Shown here: piece by piece, positions 57,801 through 64,000 of the stretch
How the letters are laid out: each line of letters begins with the position of its first letter
Position numbering within the stretch: position 1 is the stretch's first letter
Source: Branchiostoma floridae
Taxonomy: Eukaryota > Chordata > Leptocardii > Amphioxiformes > Branchiostomatidae
NCBI RefSeq assembly: GCF_000003815.2
Contig: NW_023365764.1
Span: 107,967-171,966, forward strand
Reading direction: 5' to 3'
DNA length: 64,000 nucleotides
Notes under the pieces: generated by a model
What the model saw: the letters and a program-made list of their open reading frames with translations, nothing else
What the model was told of the DNA's origin: nothing
The model's database searches: none
Made by a program: the position numbers and the translations under genes

Positions 57801-60800
57801 TATACCTCTGGTTTGGAAAGAAATGATAACAGTTACTTTTTGCAATTTCGAAATGTCCTTAATTTGTTTGAATGTTTGTAAAATAGCCATGCAACCAAAA
57901 TAGTTATCCCATACCATTAGAATGACATTCTCCTGACATAAGAATGACATTCTCCTAAGGTAATAACTGACAATCACCATCCGAACGTTACATTTGATTA
58001 GCCTACCTTTGAAAGAATCAACCCATGATGAGTGAGTACCCATCCTTATCATACTCATACAAGTAACCGATTATTAAAATTTCTAACCTGAAGCATGCCC
58101 TTGTGCCATCCAACTTCACCCTTGTTCTGCAAAATCTGAAACGTATCAGCATCCAAGTCCACCTTTACTTCATCTCCCTTCCTCAACTCCTCCTTGCATA
58201 GCCCTGTGACAACTGCAGAAAAGCAAAAAAGATTAATGTAACATTATCATATTAAGTATACAATAAGTATGCGATCTATGCAGGTAATTTTCTTTCATTC
58301 CCAGCAGTCTATGATTGTAGGCATAATACTATGACAACTTCTAGGCACTCCTTATAATCTGTTATCGTCAGGTATGCATAGGGGTCGTCAGCATTGTTTT
58401 GACTTGAGTACGACTTTTACAATTCAGGGCGATACGCGGATATATTGAAACATGTGAATGAGGCAAACGCAAACCTCGCCTCTCTTGAAACAACAGTTCG
58501 CTGACCAATTTCCCCTCCAACATGATACGACGAGACGAAGGCAACCTTTTAAAAACATATCCGTATTGCCTATCATGCAACGTATTGTGAATATTTGTTT
58601 TGATCGTTAGAGCGACGAACAAATATTTGTAGATATGTTGCCTGAAGAAGGAATAGAAATTCTCAAGTCTCACCTGTTAGTTCACTGTCCTCAGAGTTGC
58701 TGCTTTCTCCAGCACATTTTCGACAAATGCCACAAAGTTCACAACCCCCATCTCTCTGTAAACACCCACAAGTGCTGCATAAAAAATATCATGGAAGACA
58801 AAATTTTACTCTTGTGTGAAAGACAGTGTTATTAATAGTAAAAATTGTTTTCACCCAAGTGTCGATAGATGACAATGACGTGTCCGCTTGCGTACATTTA
58901 TTTCTTTATGATGTCAAAGTTAAAAATAAATCTTGTTTAGTAACCTTCAAATCATGCTCATGCCCTTTTTTTCTAGGGAAAAAAAACAAACATGTTTAAA
59001 GAAACCAACCTTCCAACTGGACGATGTGGCGTCCTCGTCATAATACATTTATTGCCCCTGGATGTGCATTCTTCACATTGCTTGCAGATTTTGGAGTACC
59101 CTCTGCTCCAGCGATGAATACCGCGTTCACACATTTCTACAAATCGGCAAATTTATTGCCTCTTAGTCGTAGTCGGTCATCAATAGATGTGTTAACGTAT
59201 GAAAGTACAATGTATACTGAGATATAATATTTCTAATCAACTTTCGGTTTCATGTTCAATGCAACACGTTCAATGCAAAATGTTCGACAAATGTCCAGAG
59301 GTCATCTGGGAAAGGGATGATGAATTCAGAAGAATTGTTTGAAGAAGGGGTCTCCGAAATTTTTAATTTCATAAGCAAAGCTTGGAACAAAAGAAGAAGG
59401 CTATTATACACATGAATACACAACCTATCCACTTATATACAACTGTTATTGTTATTATGTTTTCCTTATATTCTGTATATATTCTGCTCTGTTCAGTTCT
59501 ACGAAATCTTGGTTTGATGGTTTTGATTTATGTGATTATGATATGATATCTGCTCTGTTATTCAATTTAGATATCATGTTCCTACCTATGTTCACGTATG
59601 CGTTATGTTGCATGTGTCCTATAAGCCCACGTGGAGTGGGCGTTTTAATGCATGACACGTCAATAAAATTCATTCATTCATACATCGAATGGAAAGGCAG
59701 AGTAAATCTATTGTACTTTTTTTACAAACAGTGTTGCCGAAACAACTGAAGATTCCCAAGATCTAAAGTTAAAGAGATGAAGAGCCAATAACTAATATTG
59801 TAAGAACATAAGGTTTAGATTGAATATGATTGTCTTAAAAGATGGCTGTGGAATAATAAGCCAATGGAATGACATTATTTGCATACATAGCATTGTGAGA
59901 AAACCGTATGCTTGTTGGTGATGGTGTATGCTTACATGCAGTCATGAAACCCTAATTTCCAGAAGAACGTGAGAAGATGGCCAATCATACCGTGATGATT
60001 TACAGATATTTTTTTCTGTTATTCTTTTACCTCCTTTACCCGGAATCTTCTCAACGGCTTTACGACTGAACATCACGCTTTTCCCGTCAATCCTTACTGA
60101 AATGTCTCCACTGGGAACAGCAACTGTCTCCACCCTTCCGACCTTTCCCAGAAACTGCGAAAAAGGTAAAACAAATGTGCATTTTCTGGTGCAATTTAAC
60201 AGACCTTTCATTGTAAAACATATCAGCTCTTACATGTTCATCATCACAAAGAAGCAATAAGTAGAATCCATAGAATCCACAGTAGATTACAGTTCTTGTG
60301 CTAGTAGATTACAGTTCTTGACATTGCATATACGTATAATGTAGGTTATTCTTTTGTTGTGACCTGCGCTTAACCCATAGGGTATATTGGTCTTAATTAA
60401 GCCATCTATTATCGTCCATCATGCTTTCCTGCTTCACACTGCATCTACATAATCTGCTGCTATGCATCATAAATGGACGTCATGACATTTTATGCAACAT
60501 ACCTTCTCAATGTCATCATCAATCCCGCGTTCCTTTTGCAGACTCCTAACTTTAGCAAGGTCCGTTCCGGTTTTTACCAAGTCACCTTCTTGTATGACTT
60601 CTAGGTTTTCAACACCCTTTTCAATCTTTTGCAAGGTTGCAGGATTCAGGACCCACCTGTATCGAAACAGATAAACTTCGTGATTAAAGTTTCTACTACT
60701 GTAAAGGTTTGATACCCGTTAAGTATTCTATTTCTGAAATGCATATTCAATGAGATCCATTTTCTGTACCCAGGGTCCTCAATAACCATAAACCAATATA

Positions 60801-62266
60801 GATGCTCCCTGCTGAACTGTGCCAGGAGGTTTGAAAGCTGAATTGACCCTCTAGACCACATAAACTAATTAGAAGTCATGGGGAGTCCAGCCAGTGTCTG
60901 GTGCCAGGAACAAATGGGTGGTATTGAATGAATGAATGAATGAATGAATGAATGAATGAATGAATGAATGAATGAATGAATGAATGAATGAATGAATGAA
61001 AGACCTTTATTGTACATTCATGCCTCGACGGGCTAGGTACAGGTCACTGATAACAGACATAACTGATAACAGACATAACAAACATTTGCAAAAACAACAA
61101 GATACAATTACCTAGCTGAAGGTACTAAGCTAACAGGATGGTCGACATCTTCTCGCTTCTTTGTACTGGTGTAGATATAGGAACAGATAATGTTTGATAT
61201 ACAGGGTTTGTCTGGGCGCATCAAAAATAGAATTCGTTGCATTAAGATGTTCAAAATATGGGAGCTACATAAGGTTGAAAGTTATTAGCATATTAACTGT
61301 CAGATCTGTTTGATAAATTTTCTCCACTATTTGTCAACAAAATACTGTCAAACAAAGCAAAATGACACATAAGCGTGCTGCAAGGCTAAAGAAACCATAT
61401 CATATTTTACAACGTTAGGTTTGAAGGAAGAAATATTCAAACCAGGCTTAAAGATTCAAAATGTTGGCCAGATTTCCTGTTCCTTTGAATTTAGTGTAGA
61501 CATACATGACATTGTACACTCTTTCCTGCACTGTCTTTCTCTCTACCTTTGTCTGAATTACTGAATGTCAGCATCATTGCTATTTGGTGTCTGCCATTCA
61601 GCAGCTATTTTGGGTCTTGTTTTCAAATAAGAGCTGTAATCATCATTGAAGAATTTAAGATTAGTGTCCCTGTCAAATTTGTGCTTCTTTTCCAGTAGTT
61701 ATGAGCTTTCTATTGGCGTTTGCGCGTCTACAAATATAACTTGTAATCGTGGCGCCTTCTTTGCGATGGGAGAGACTAGAAATAATTCACCACTGGCAAC
61801 AAGGGTATAATCTCTCAGTGCCCCAATGTTTCCCTTCCAGGCTGGGCTTAGTGGGTCTGTAGTCATTACTGCGCATTATTTCTGTTTAGGTATTAGAGAA
61901 AGCTTACAAATTTACTTTTTATGTGCGACCAAACTAAACTCTTTATCTACCTGTGACTACCTGTGTATGTATTAGCCCTGCTCCAGCACCCATGTTCATT
62001 GTATGAGAGCCTGTTGCAGACTGAACCCTATAGTTTACGTTAGCCGAATTTATTTGGTGATTTTATAGTACCACCTTGGTCTTTAAACGGATCAGCATTC
62101 GACATAATTTTCGTTACAATGTCATATGAATGCAAACACATTATGCTGTGCAAGCAGTGCACCAATATTTATCCAGCTTCACTTACTTTTGGTCAATTTC
62201 TGGAAAGTATACGGCAGCATCGTTGTTGCCATCGATTTCCGTGACCTTCCCGACCTTTTCCTGTTC
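32221..62266 (-). CDS. Giant Mind-bomb-type SH3-repeat / Cys-rich / armadillo-like protein, 5' end beyond the window
   Basis: 35 visible exons in transcript order: 62266-62187, 60656-60503, 60154-60031, 59136-59010, 58774-58674, 58212-58088, 56720-56647, 55719-55572, 55269-55158, 54782-54655, 54535-54459, 53848-53680, 51720-51600, 51113-50974, 50548-50475, 49819-49669, 49372-49249, 48993-48843, 48696-48503, 47199-47075, 46247-46174, 45574-45415, 41326-41215, 40703-40585, 40367-40291, 39954-39786, 39446-39326, 38655-38516, 37674-37601, 37355-37202, 34759-34636, 34324-34174, 33909-33743, 33475-33015, 32799-32221. They total 5181 nt (1726 aa plus TAA) in one frame. SH3-like units (GDLVKI...LQQGHGGYVDSM...V) match the repeats of Mind bomb E3 ligases, which bind Notch-ligand tails. 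Here they alternate with Cys-rich modules and end in armadillo-like helices. No RING, ankyrin or MIB/HERC2 domain is visible. The acceptor at 54782 could instead be 54779. Function is unknown; protein scaffold or ubiquitin-ligase relative is inference. Confidence 0.88.
35110..36975 (+). mobile_element. Decayed CR1/L2-like LINE, 5'-truncated, in intron
   Basis: Plus-strand frames broken by frameshifts give successive RT landmarks: MWRQHYDSLLNSVG, NRQPNGKACDADGLSAEHLK, NYRPIAISSPIFKLFESLLL, NQFGFKKHHGTDMCI, FLNAAKAFDKVNHYVLF and, near 36235, a YADD-like box (tatgccgatgat). The C-terminal part (36330-36760) matches the ITYLGLQINPDL region. The 3' end has acaataaactattgatgaa near 36958-36976. Opposite in orientation to its host gene, between exons 37202 and 34759. 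Confidence 0.8.
37741..38256 (-). mobile_element. tRNA-derived SINE, well preserved
   Basis: On the minus strand the element opens with a tRNA-like head (38254-38181), with A-box TAGCACAGTGGT and perfect B-box GGTTCGAATCC. The family body follows (gtgcccttgggaaaggcact, ctttcctcactatactcagg, taggacgttaaatggaggtc), with an end near an ATTT-rich tail at 37741-37770. It shares body and head with the copies at 30.8 kb and 51.9/53.5 kb. It lies in an intron, same strand as the host gene. Confidence 0.8.
38820..39222. mobile_element. Fold-back (inverted-arm) element
   Basis: Left arm from 38820 (gatgtaggagaattcttttt...) and right arm ending at 39220 (...aaaaagaattctcctacatc) are inverted copies of about 150 bp. 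Inside both arms lie the words gaaggtgtctgagagac and gtaggtggcgcttttg or their complements. Middle about 38970-39060 is unique. Lies between exons 39326 and 38655. Class not determined. Confidence 0.65.
42140..44860 (-). mobile_element. Decayed LINE with endonuclease, RT and C-terminal zinc-finger-like end
   Basis: Minus-strand frames, shifted several times, give in order: a WNVRTLQDNENSRPKRRTAL start (about 44390), an endonuclease core with SAYAPAMTNPDEVKDEFYE and LGDFNARVG (44270-43975), RT blocks VCDNHRGISLLSVAGKILAR and LLPESQCGFQ (43500-43340), VTNGVKQGCVLAPKL (about 43075), FTYLGSTLKLNQNANIDDEV (about 42730), ACETWTVYRRHAKRLNHFH (about 42520) and CPHCNRHFRAKIGL (about 42260). A segment between the first and second blocks is deleted. 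Inserted in the same orientation as the host gene, between exons 45415 and 41326. Confidence 0.85.
44861..45414. other. Intron sequence without a recognised feature
   Basis: Near 44870 the phrase tggtccagtggtaagaca resembles a Pol III A-box, but no B-box follows at the right distance, so no RNA gene or SINE is called. Confidence 0.35.
46763..46790. repeat. Short perfect hairpin in an intron
   Basis: ccaaggagctttg, spacer gt, caaagctccttgg: 13-bp perfect inverted arms with a 2-base gap. No T-run or gene context suggests a terminator; it could be the core of a small palindromic element. Confidence 0.6.
47073..47075 (-). other. Probable GC splice donor (GC-AG intron) in super-module 3
   Basis: Exon 47199-47075 ends ATGATTAAG and is followed by gcatgg on the minus strand. 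Using this GC donor gives 125 nt, exactly the length of the paralogous exon 58212-58088, which has a normal gttaga donor. The next exon then continues in frame as VIGVPGTV. The GT four bases further on would shift the frame. Confidence 0.65.
47495..47650 (-). other. Unassigned open frame in an intron
   Basis: The minus strand encodes an uninterrupted stretch including GVNSWCDDKLLDVARKNGVE and KPDKFIFAVGGLARFDEV, protein-like in composition but without clear splice borders. I do not recognise the family. It could be a fragment of a mobile element or a retrocopy. Confidence 0.3.
47709..47737. repeat. (AT)n microsatellite
   Basis: Uninterrupted at dinucleotide run of about 29 bases inside an intron. 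Confidence 0.95.
51770..51860 (+). repeat. (CCCT)n/(CT)n/(GT)n compound microsatellite
   Basis: Blocks of tccctccctccc followed by ctctct and a short gtgtgt run, directly left of the split SINE. Confidence 0.95.
51911..52078 (+). mobile_element. 5' half of a tRNA-derived SINE, interrupted by a LINE
   Basis: tRNA-like head with A-box-like TAGCGCAGCGGC and B-box GGTTCGAATCC, then the family body (tgtgcccttgggaaaggcac, ctttcctcactttactcagg). It breaks off at agctag, which in the intact copy continues as agctagggccgtccctcgg. The remainder is found at 53466-53665. Confidence 0.85.
52079..53465 (+). mobile_element. 5'-truncated LINE inserted into the SINE
   Basis: Starts within the RT domain: FLIYVNDLACVSTKLFALLF, then FADDTNLFMS (52206-52235, an FADD catalytic box) and NQWFNTNKLSINVKK. 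After frameshifts comes the C-terminal region RQQNLLRPFKTKACLKQ (about 52866-52915). The 3' UTR ends in (GAAA)n at 53440-53467. The sequence agctag flanks the insertion on both sides and may be a short target-site duplication. CR1-like group; degenerate. Confidence 0.8.
53466..53665 (+). mobile_element. 3' half of the split SINE
   Basis: Resumes at agctagggctgtctcttgg and continues with taggacgttaaatggaggtc, gcacgtgagattgtgcgatg and aaacatgtgcgaacatgtgc, ending in a gatgatgatgatgag tail. It matches the order in the intact copy at 37.8-38.3 kb. Confidence 0.8.
54185..54405 (+). mobile_element. LINE 3' UTR fragment with (AAATC)n tail
   Basis: The phrase tagccctggctgtatttctc, then acagccgaataaatcaaatc repeating aaatc four times, has the layout of a CR1-like LINE 3' end whose tail is a short tandem repeat. 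No ORF part remains. Confidence 0.55.
56030..56153 (+). repeat. (TATAG)n microsatellite
   Basis: About 24 imperfect units of tatag/tataa. Shorter runs occur at 56553-56595 and 63049-63065. Confidence 0.95.
56154..56280. repeat. Long hairpin with about 37-bp arms inside the TATAG repeat region
   Basis: Left arm 56154-56190 and right arm 56243-56279 (caacacggtgtattccg and its complement) pair with one mismatch around a 52-base loop that itself shows partial pairing (accagcc/ggctggga). Followed to about 56550 by moderately GC-rich DNA with another atcacac/gtgtgat pair, then more TATAG units. Probably a non-autonomous transposon; family unknown. Confidence 0.7.
56725..58087. other. Intron with a possible small inverted-repeat element
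   Basis: Around 57470-57680 the words gcgttcatactag and cttagtatgaatg face each other about 150 bp apart, with ggtcaa at both outer sides, which resembles a MITE. At 57915-57957 gaatgacattctcct is duplicated in tandem. No exon was seen. Confidence 0.35.
59420..59693 (+). mobile_element. LINE 3' UTR fragment with (ATTC)n tail
   Basis: Contains tgcatgtgtcctataagccc and ends tcaataaaattcattcattcat. AATAAA-containing 3' ends followed by a short ATTC repeat are typical of CR1-like elements, and the same tail type appears inverted at 60.93-61.13 kb. Confidence 0.5.
60930..61135 (-). mobile_element. Inverted LINE 3' end with long (ATTC)n tail
   Basis: About 70 bases of gaatgaatgaat (60930-60999) precede agacctttattgtacattca. 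Read on the minus strand this is tgaatgtacaataaaggtct followed by (TTCA)n. Body upstream of it contains a doubled aactgataacagacataac. No ORF is retained. Confidence 0.55.
61136..62186. other. Intron sequence without a recognised feature
   Basis: Between the LINE tail and exon 62266-62187. No splice-bordered SH3-repeat exon was recognised here. Confidence 0.4.
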
Positions 62267-62855
62267 CTGTAGGTCAATAACAAAGGAACATTACAATAAA
62301 CAGACACCTGCTACACATCACATCAGAGCATAGTACGTAAATGCATCATGTGCTCCACCCTATTTCCAACCAAGCAGTCTTTACTGTTGTGACAGTCACA
62401 TTTATTATGGGGGGGGCACTATTTTGCAAAAATGCAGTTTTTGATGAAATACGCCCCTAGAAATATGGAGACGGTCCATCTGAATATGAAAATGTAAAAA
62501 TTTTGTAAATATGTGATTGCTAACCCCCCCTGTACATGCCCCCTGAAGTTTTTTAAGTACACAATGTACTGAACTAGTATAACGCTATCCTACCAAACAT
62601 GCTTAATGCATAAAATTGTACTTTAGCATCATTGGCAGGAAATTTGACTTCAGGAGAGATCATTGTGGATATCTGAACCTCCAAATGCATTTCCCATGCA
62701 AATATGGACTGTTCCAAGTCAACCCCATGGCAAAAATGGACTGGTCCAAACTCCAAATTGGACGAAACGGGCTACAGGTATGTCATAGAATAGGCAAAAC
62801 TTGTGGTCATATAGAATTCTATGACTTTCAAATTTTGAAATTATGTACTGTAACT

Positions 62856-63315
62856 AGGGGTGTTTACCAGTATACGGTGTACCGGTACAGAACAGTTTTT
62901 TTCGTATTGGACCGGTCAGGAAAAAACGGACCTGAAAAAATTCAGTAGACAGGATGTTGGACTGATTGAAAAATGAACAGATTATATATGACCAGGCATT
63001 GACATGTTTTGAGACTTACCTGTGCGTCGAAGAAAATAACAGGATTGAAGTATAGTATAGTATAGTCTGTAGTCATTTCTACCAATTTTTACACTCAATC
63101 GCACAGAGGCAGTTAGCCTTGTAGGATTTTAAAATGCCTGTGGTACTCAAATACTCTGCAATACAGATTTCTTTGTAGCAAAATGGATCATTGTTTTGAG
63201 TATCAGAAGTTTTCACATATTGAATCAGGTCCAGGTTCAGATCCGGACCTCTGGACCTGAACCGGACCAGGACCTGAATTTTCTGGAACGGGTTCCACCC
63301 CTATCAGGCACCCCT
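62856..63315. mobile_element. Non-autonomous, possibly hAT-like element
   Basis: Begins AGGGGTGT and ends CACCCCT, and is flanked by an 11-base direct repeat gtactgtaact (62845-62855 and 63316-63326). The interior is rich in accggtac/ggaccgg/tccggacc words and has no frame. An 8-bp duplication would be standard for hAT; three extra identical bases may be chance or mark another family. Confidence 0.65.
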
Positions 63316-63326
63316 GTACTGTAACT

Positions 63327-64000
63327 TATGTTTTATCCTATCAAGAAATAAATACTTAAATGCATGTAGTTGGGGGGAAAGTGATGTTCCAACTGCTACC
63401 TGGATTTAAAATTACGACTTATGTTGCACCAACCAAAATGCATTTTAAAGTGTACAAGTAGGTATTTCGAGCACTGTTGCTGCAGGTTAAGGATGCAGCC
63501 TTCGGGTTTATCTCTAAGGAGAGGTTTCAACAGACAAGGAAAGAAGAAGTCTGTAGTGCCATTGTCCAAGTGGTAACCACAATTACCAATCTGAAGTTAC
63601 AAGGGTACTGAAAAAGAGAAGAGAACCTGGATCGTTTAGACAGTACAGTAGAGAAGTCAGGGAAGGAGGCAGGATACCAGAGATTCTGATAGCTTGGTAG
63701 AAAAATGAAGAGGAGCTTAAGAAGCAAGGGCTCGATGATAAAGAGATTGCAAACATTGCTGTTGATTGGAAGAGAGACAAAGACTTACAAACCATGAATA
63801 AATAAAGGTTCAAACACACAAACACAACCCTGAAAACCCAAAATGGATCTTTCACATCAGCAGCAGACGTTATGTAAGTGTAAAGCTGGCCCAACTCAAG
63901 AACACAGCACTGTCGCTACTGATAACCACGAAAACTCCATCTGCGATAAACCTAAAATTGTACTTGAACAATGTTACACGCCATTGACACCATCTGCAAT
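63327..64000. other. Right edge, presumed intron of the SH3-repeat gene
   Basis: The upstream exons of the giant gene were not found here. Plus-strand words around 63480-63780 (for example a Lys/Glu-rich broken frame) look like an old degenerate coding fragment, but I could not assign it. Confidence 0.3.

Larger units (their letters stand above)
48503..58212 (-). repeat. Super-module 2: six SH3-like repeats plus Cys-rich module (14 exons)
   Basis: Exon lengths: 125, 74, 148, 112, 128, 77, 169, 121, 140, 74, 151, 124, 151, 194 (1788 nt, 596 codons), nine identical to super-module 3 in the same position. Cores include GDEVKVDLDADTFQILQ, GSLVRMINDEDTLRKLQ, DNVKVVVDHETFQSDQVGHGG, GDWVKVEADKERIKRIQ, GDLVKISVPLDKLKSLQ and GDLVAIESDKSRVKSLQ. 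The Cys module (48993-48503) reads RCMVCVVCKECTHYGKQC and then ICGCGNGHAGCDDCGRCKTC. It has a longer acidic DSD-rich tail than super-module 3, which explains the 194-nt exon. Confidence 0.85.
58674..62266 (-). repeat. Super-module 1 (3' part): last SH3-like repeats plus divergent Cys module
   Basis: Exons 80, 154, 124, 127 and 101 nt correspond to positions 74/77, 154/151, 124, 151 and 194/167 of the later modules. Readable cores: EKVGKVTEIDGNNDAAVYF, WVLNPATL, GDLVKTGTDLAKVRSLQ and FLGKVGRVETVAVPSGD. The Cys module is divergent but keeps the spacing (ICKQCEECTSRGNKC, then TCGCLQRDGGCELCGICRKC). Earlier exons must lie beyond 64000. Confidence 0.8.

Noticed and set aside
32221-62266. Two or three separate tandem Mind-bomb-like genes instead of one
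   Set aside because: Frame and phase continue across both super-module borders (58674 to 58212 and 48503 to 47199), and no start Met with promoter-like DNA or stop codon is seen there. A split is still possible without cDNA.
63527-63894. Minus-strand Ser/Phe/Leu-rich frames at the right edge
   Set aside because: Low-complexity composition and no SH3-repeat or Cys-module motif, so not accepted as an upstream exon of the giant gene.

Overview
The window is animal genomic DNA: many small exons with clean GT-AG junctions, long introns and intergenic stretches packed with decayed and fresh transposable elements, tRNA-derived SINEs and microsatellites. The mix (tandem guanylate-binding protein genes, a giant Mind-bomb-type SH3-repeat gene, Tx1/L1-like and CR1-like LINEs, tRNA SINEs) fits an invertebrate chordate, most likely amphioxus (Branchiostoma). 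The species call is inference.

Left part (1-28 kb). Two tandem genes on the minus strand encode dynamin-superfamily GTPases of the guanylate-binding protein (GBP) family. GBP-A (104-4217) runs off the left edge. GBP-B (13221-19624) is complete: nine exons, 1719 coding bases, 572 residues plus stop. The seven shared exons have identical lengths in the two genes (295, 133, 127, 176, 128, 290, 196 nt). Upstream sequence of both genes carries perfect GAAACTGAAAGC (ISRE/IRF-E type) motifs. The DNA 5' of GBP-B is a decayed tandem array of roughly 1.4-1.5 kb units that repeat this motif next to CRE/ATF-like sites. A lone exon on the plus strand between the GBP genes looks like aromatic amino acid/histidine decarboxylase. 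Intron 7 of GBP-B holds a palindromic Tc1/mariner-type element with a PIF/Harbinger-type element nested inside it. A young, 5'-truncated L1/Tx1-like LINE with an intact reverse-transcriptase ORF and a clear target-site duplication sits inside the upstream array (21755-24698).

Middle (28-32 kb). Intergenic DNA with dispersed AT-rich repeats, a MITE and an old SINE. No gene was recognised.

Right part (32.2-62.3 kb). One very large minus-strand gene, 35 exons visible and the 5' end beyond the right edge, encodes at least 1726 residues. It is built from Mind-bomb-type SH3-like repeats (GD-V-V ... GHGG ... M) and a cysteine-rich, probably zinc-binding module. Two complete super-modules (six SH3-like repeats plus one Cys module each) and the end of a third are visible, and an armadillo-like helical-repeat domain forms the C terminus. 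Exon lengths recur in the same order in each super-module, so the gene grew by internal duplication. Some exon pairs are nearly identical while neighbours have diverged, which suggests local gene conversion. Its introns host several LINE remnants, a SINE split in two by a LINE, fold-back elements and a probable GC-AG intron.

Exon models were assembled by eye from splice signals, reading-frame continuity and comparison of paralogous exons. No database search was possible, so family names rest on recognised motifs.
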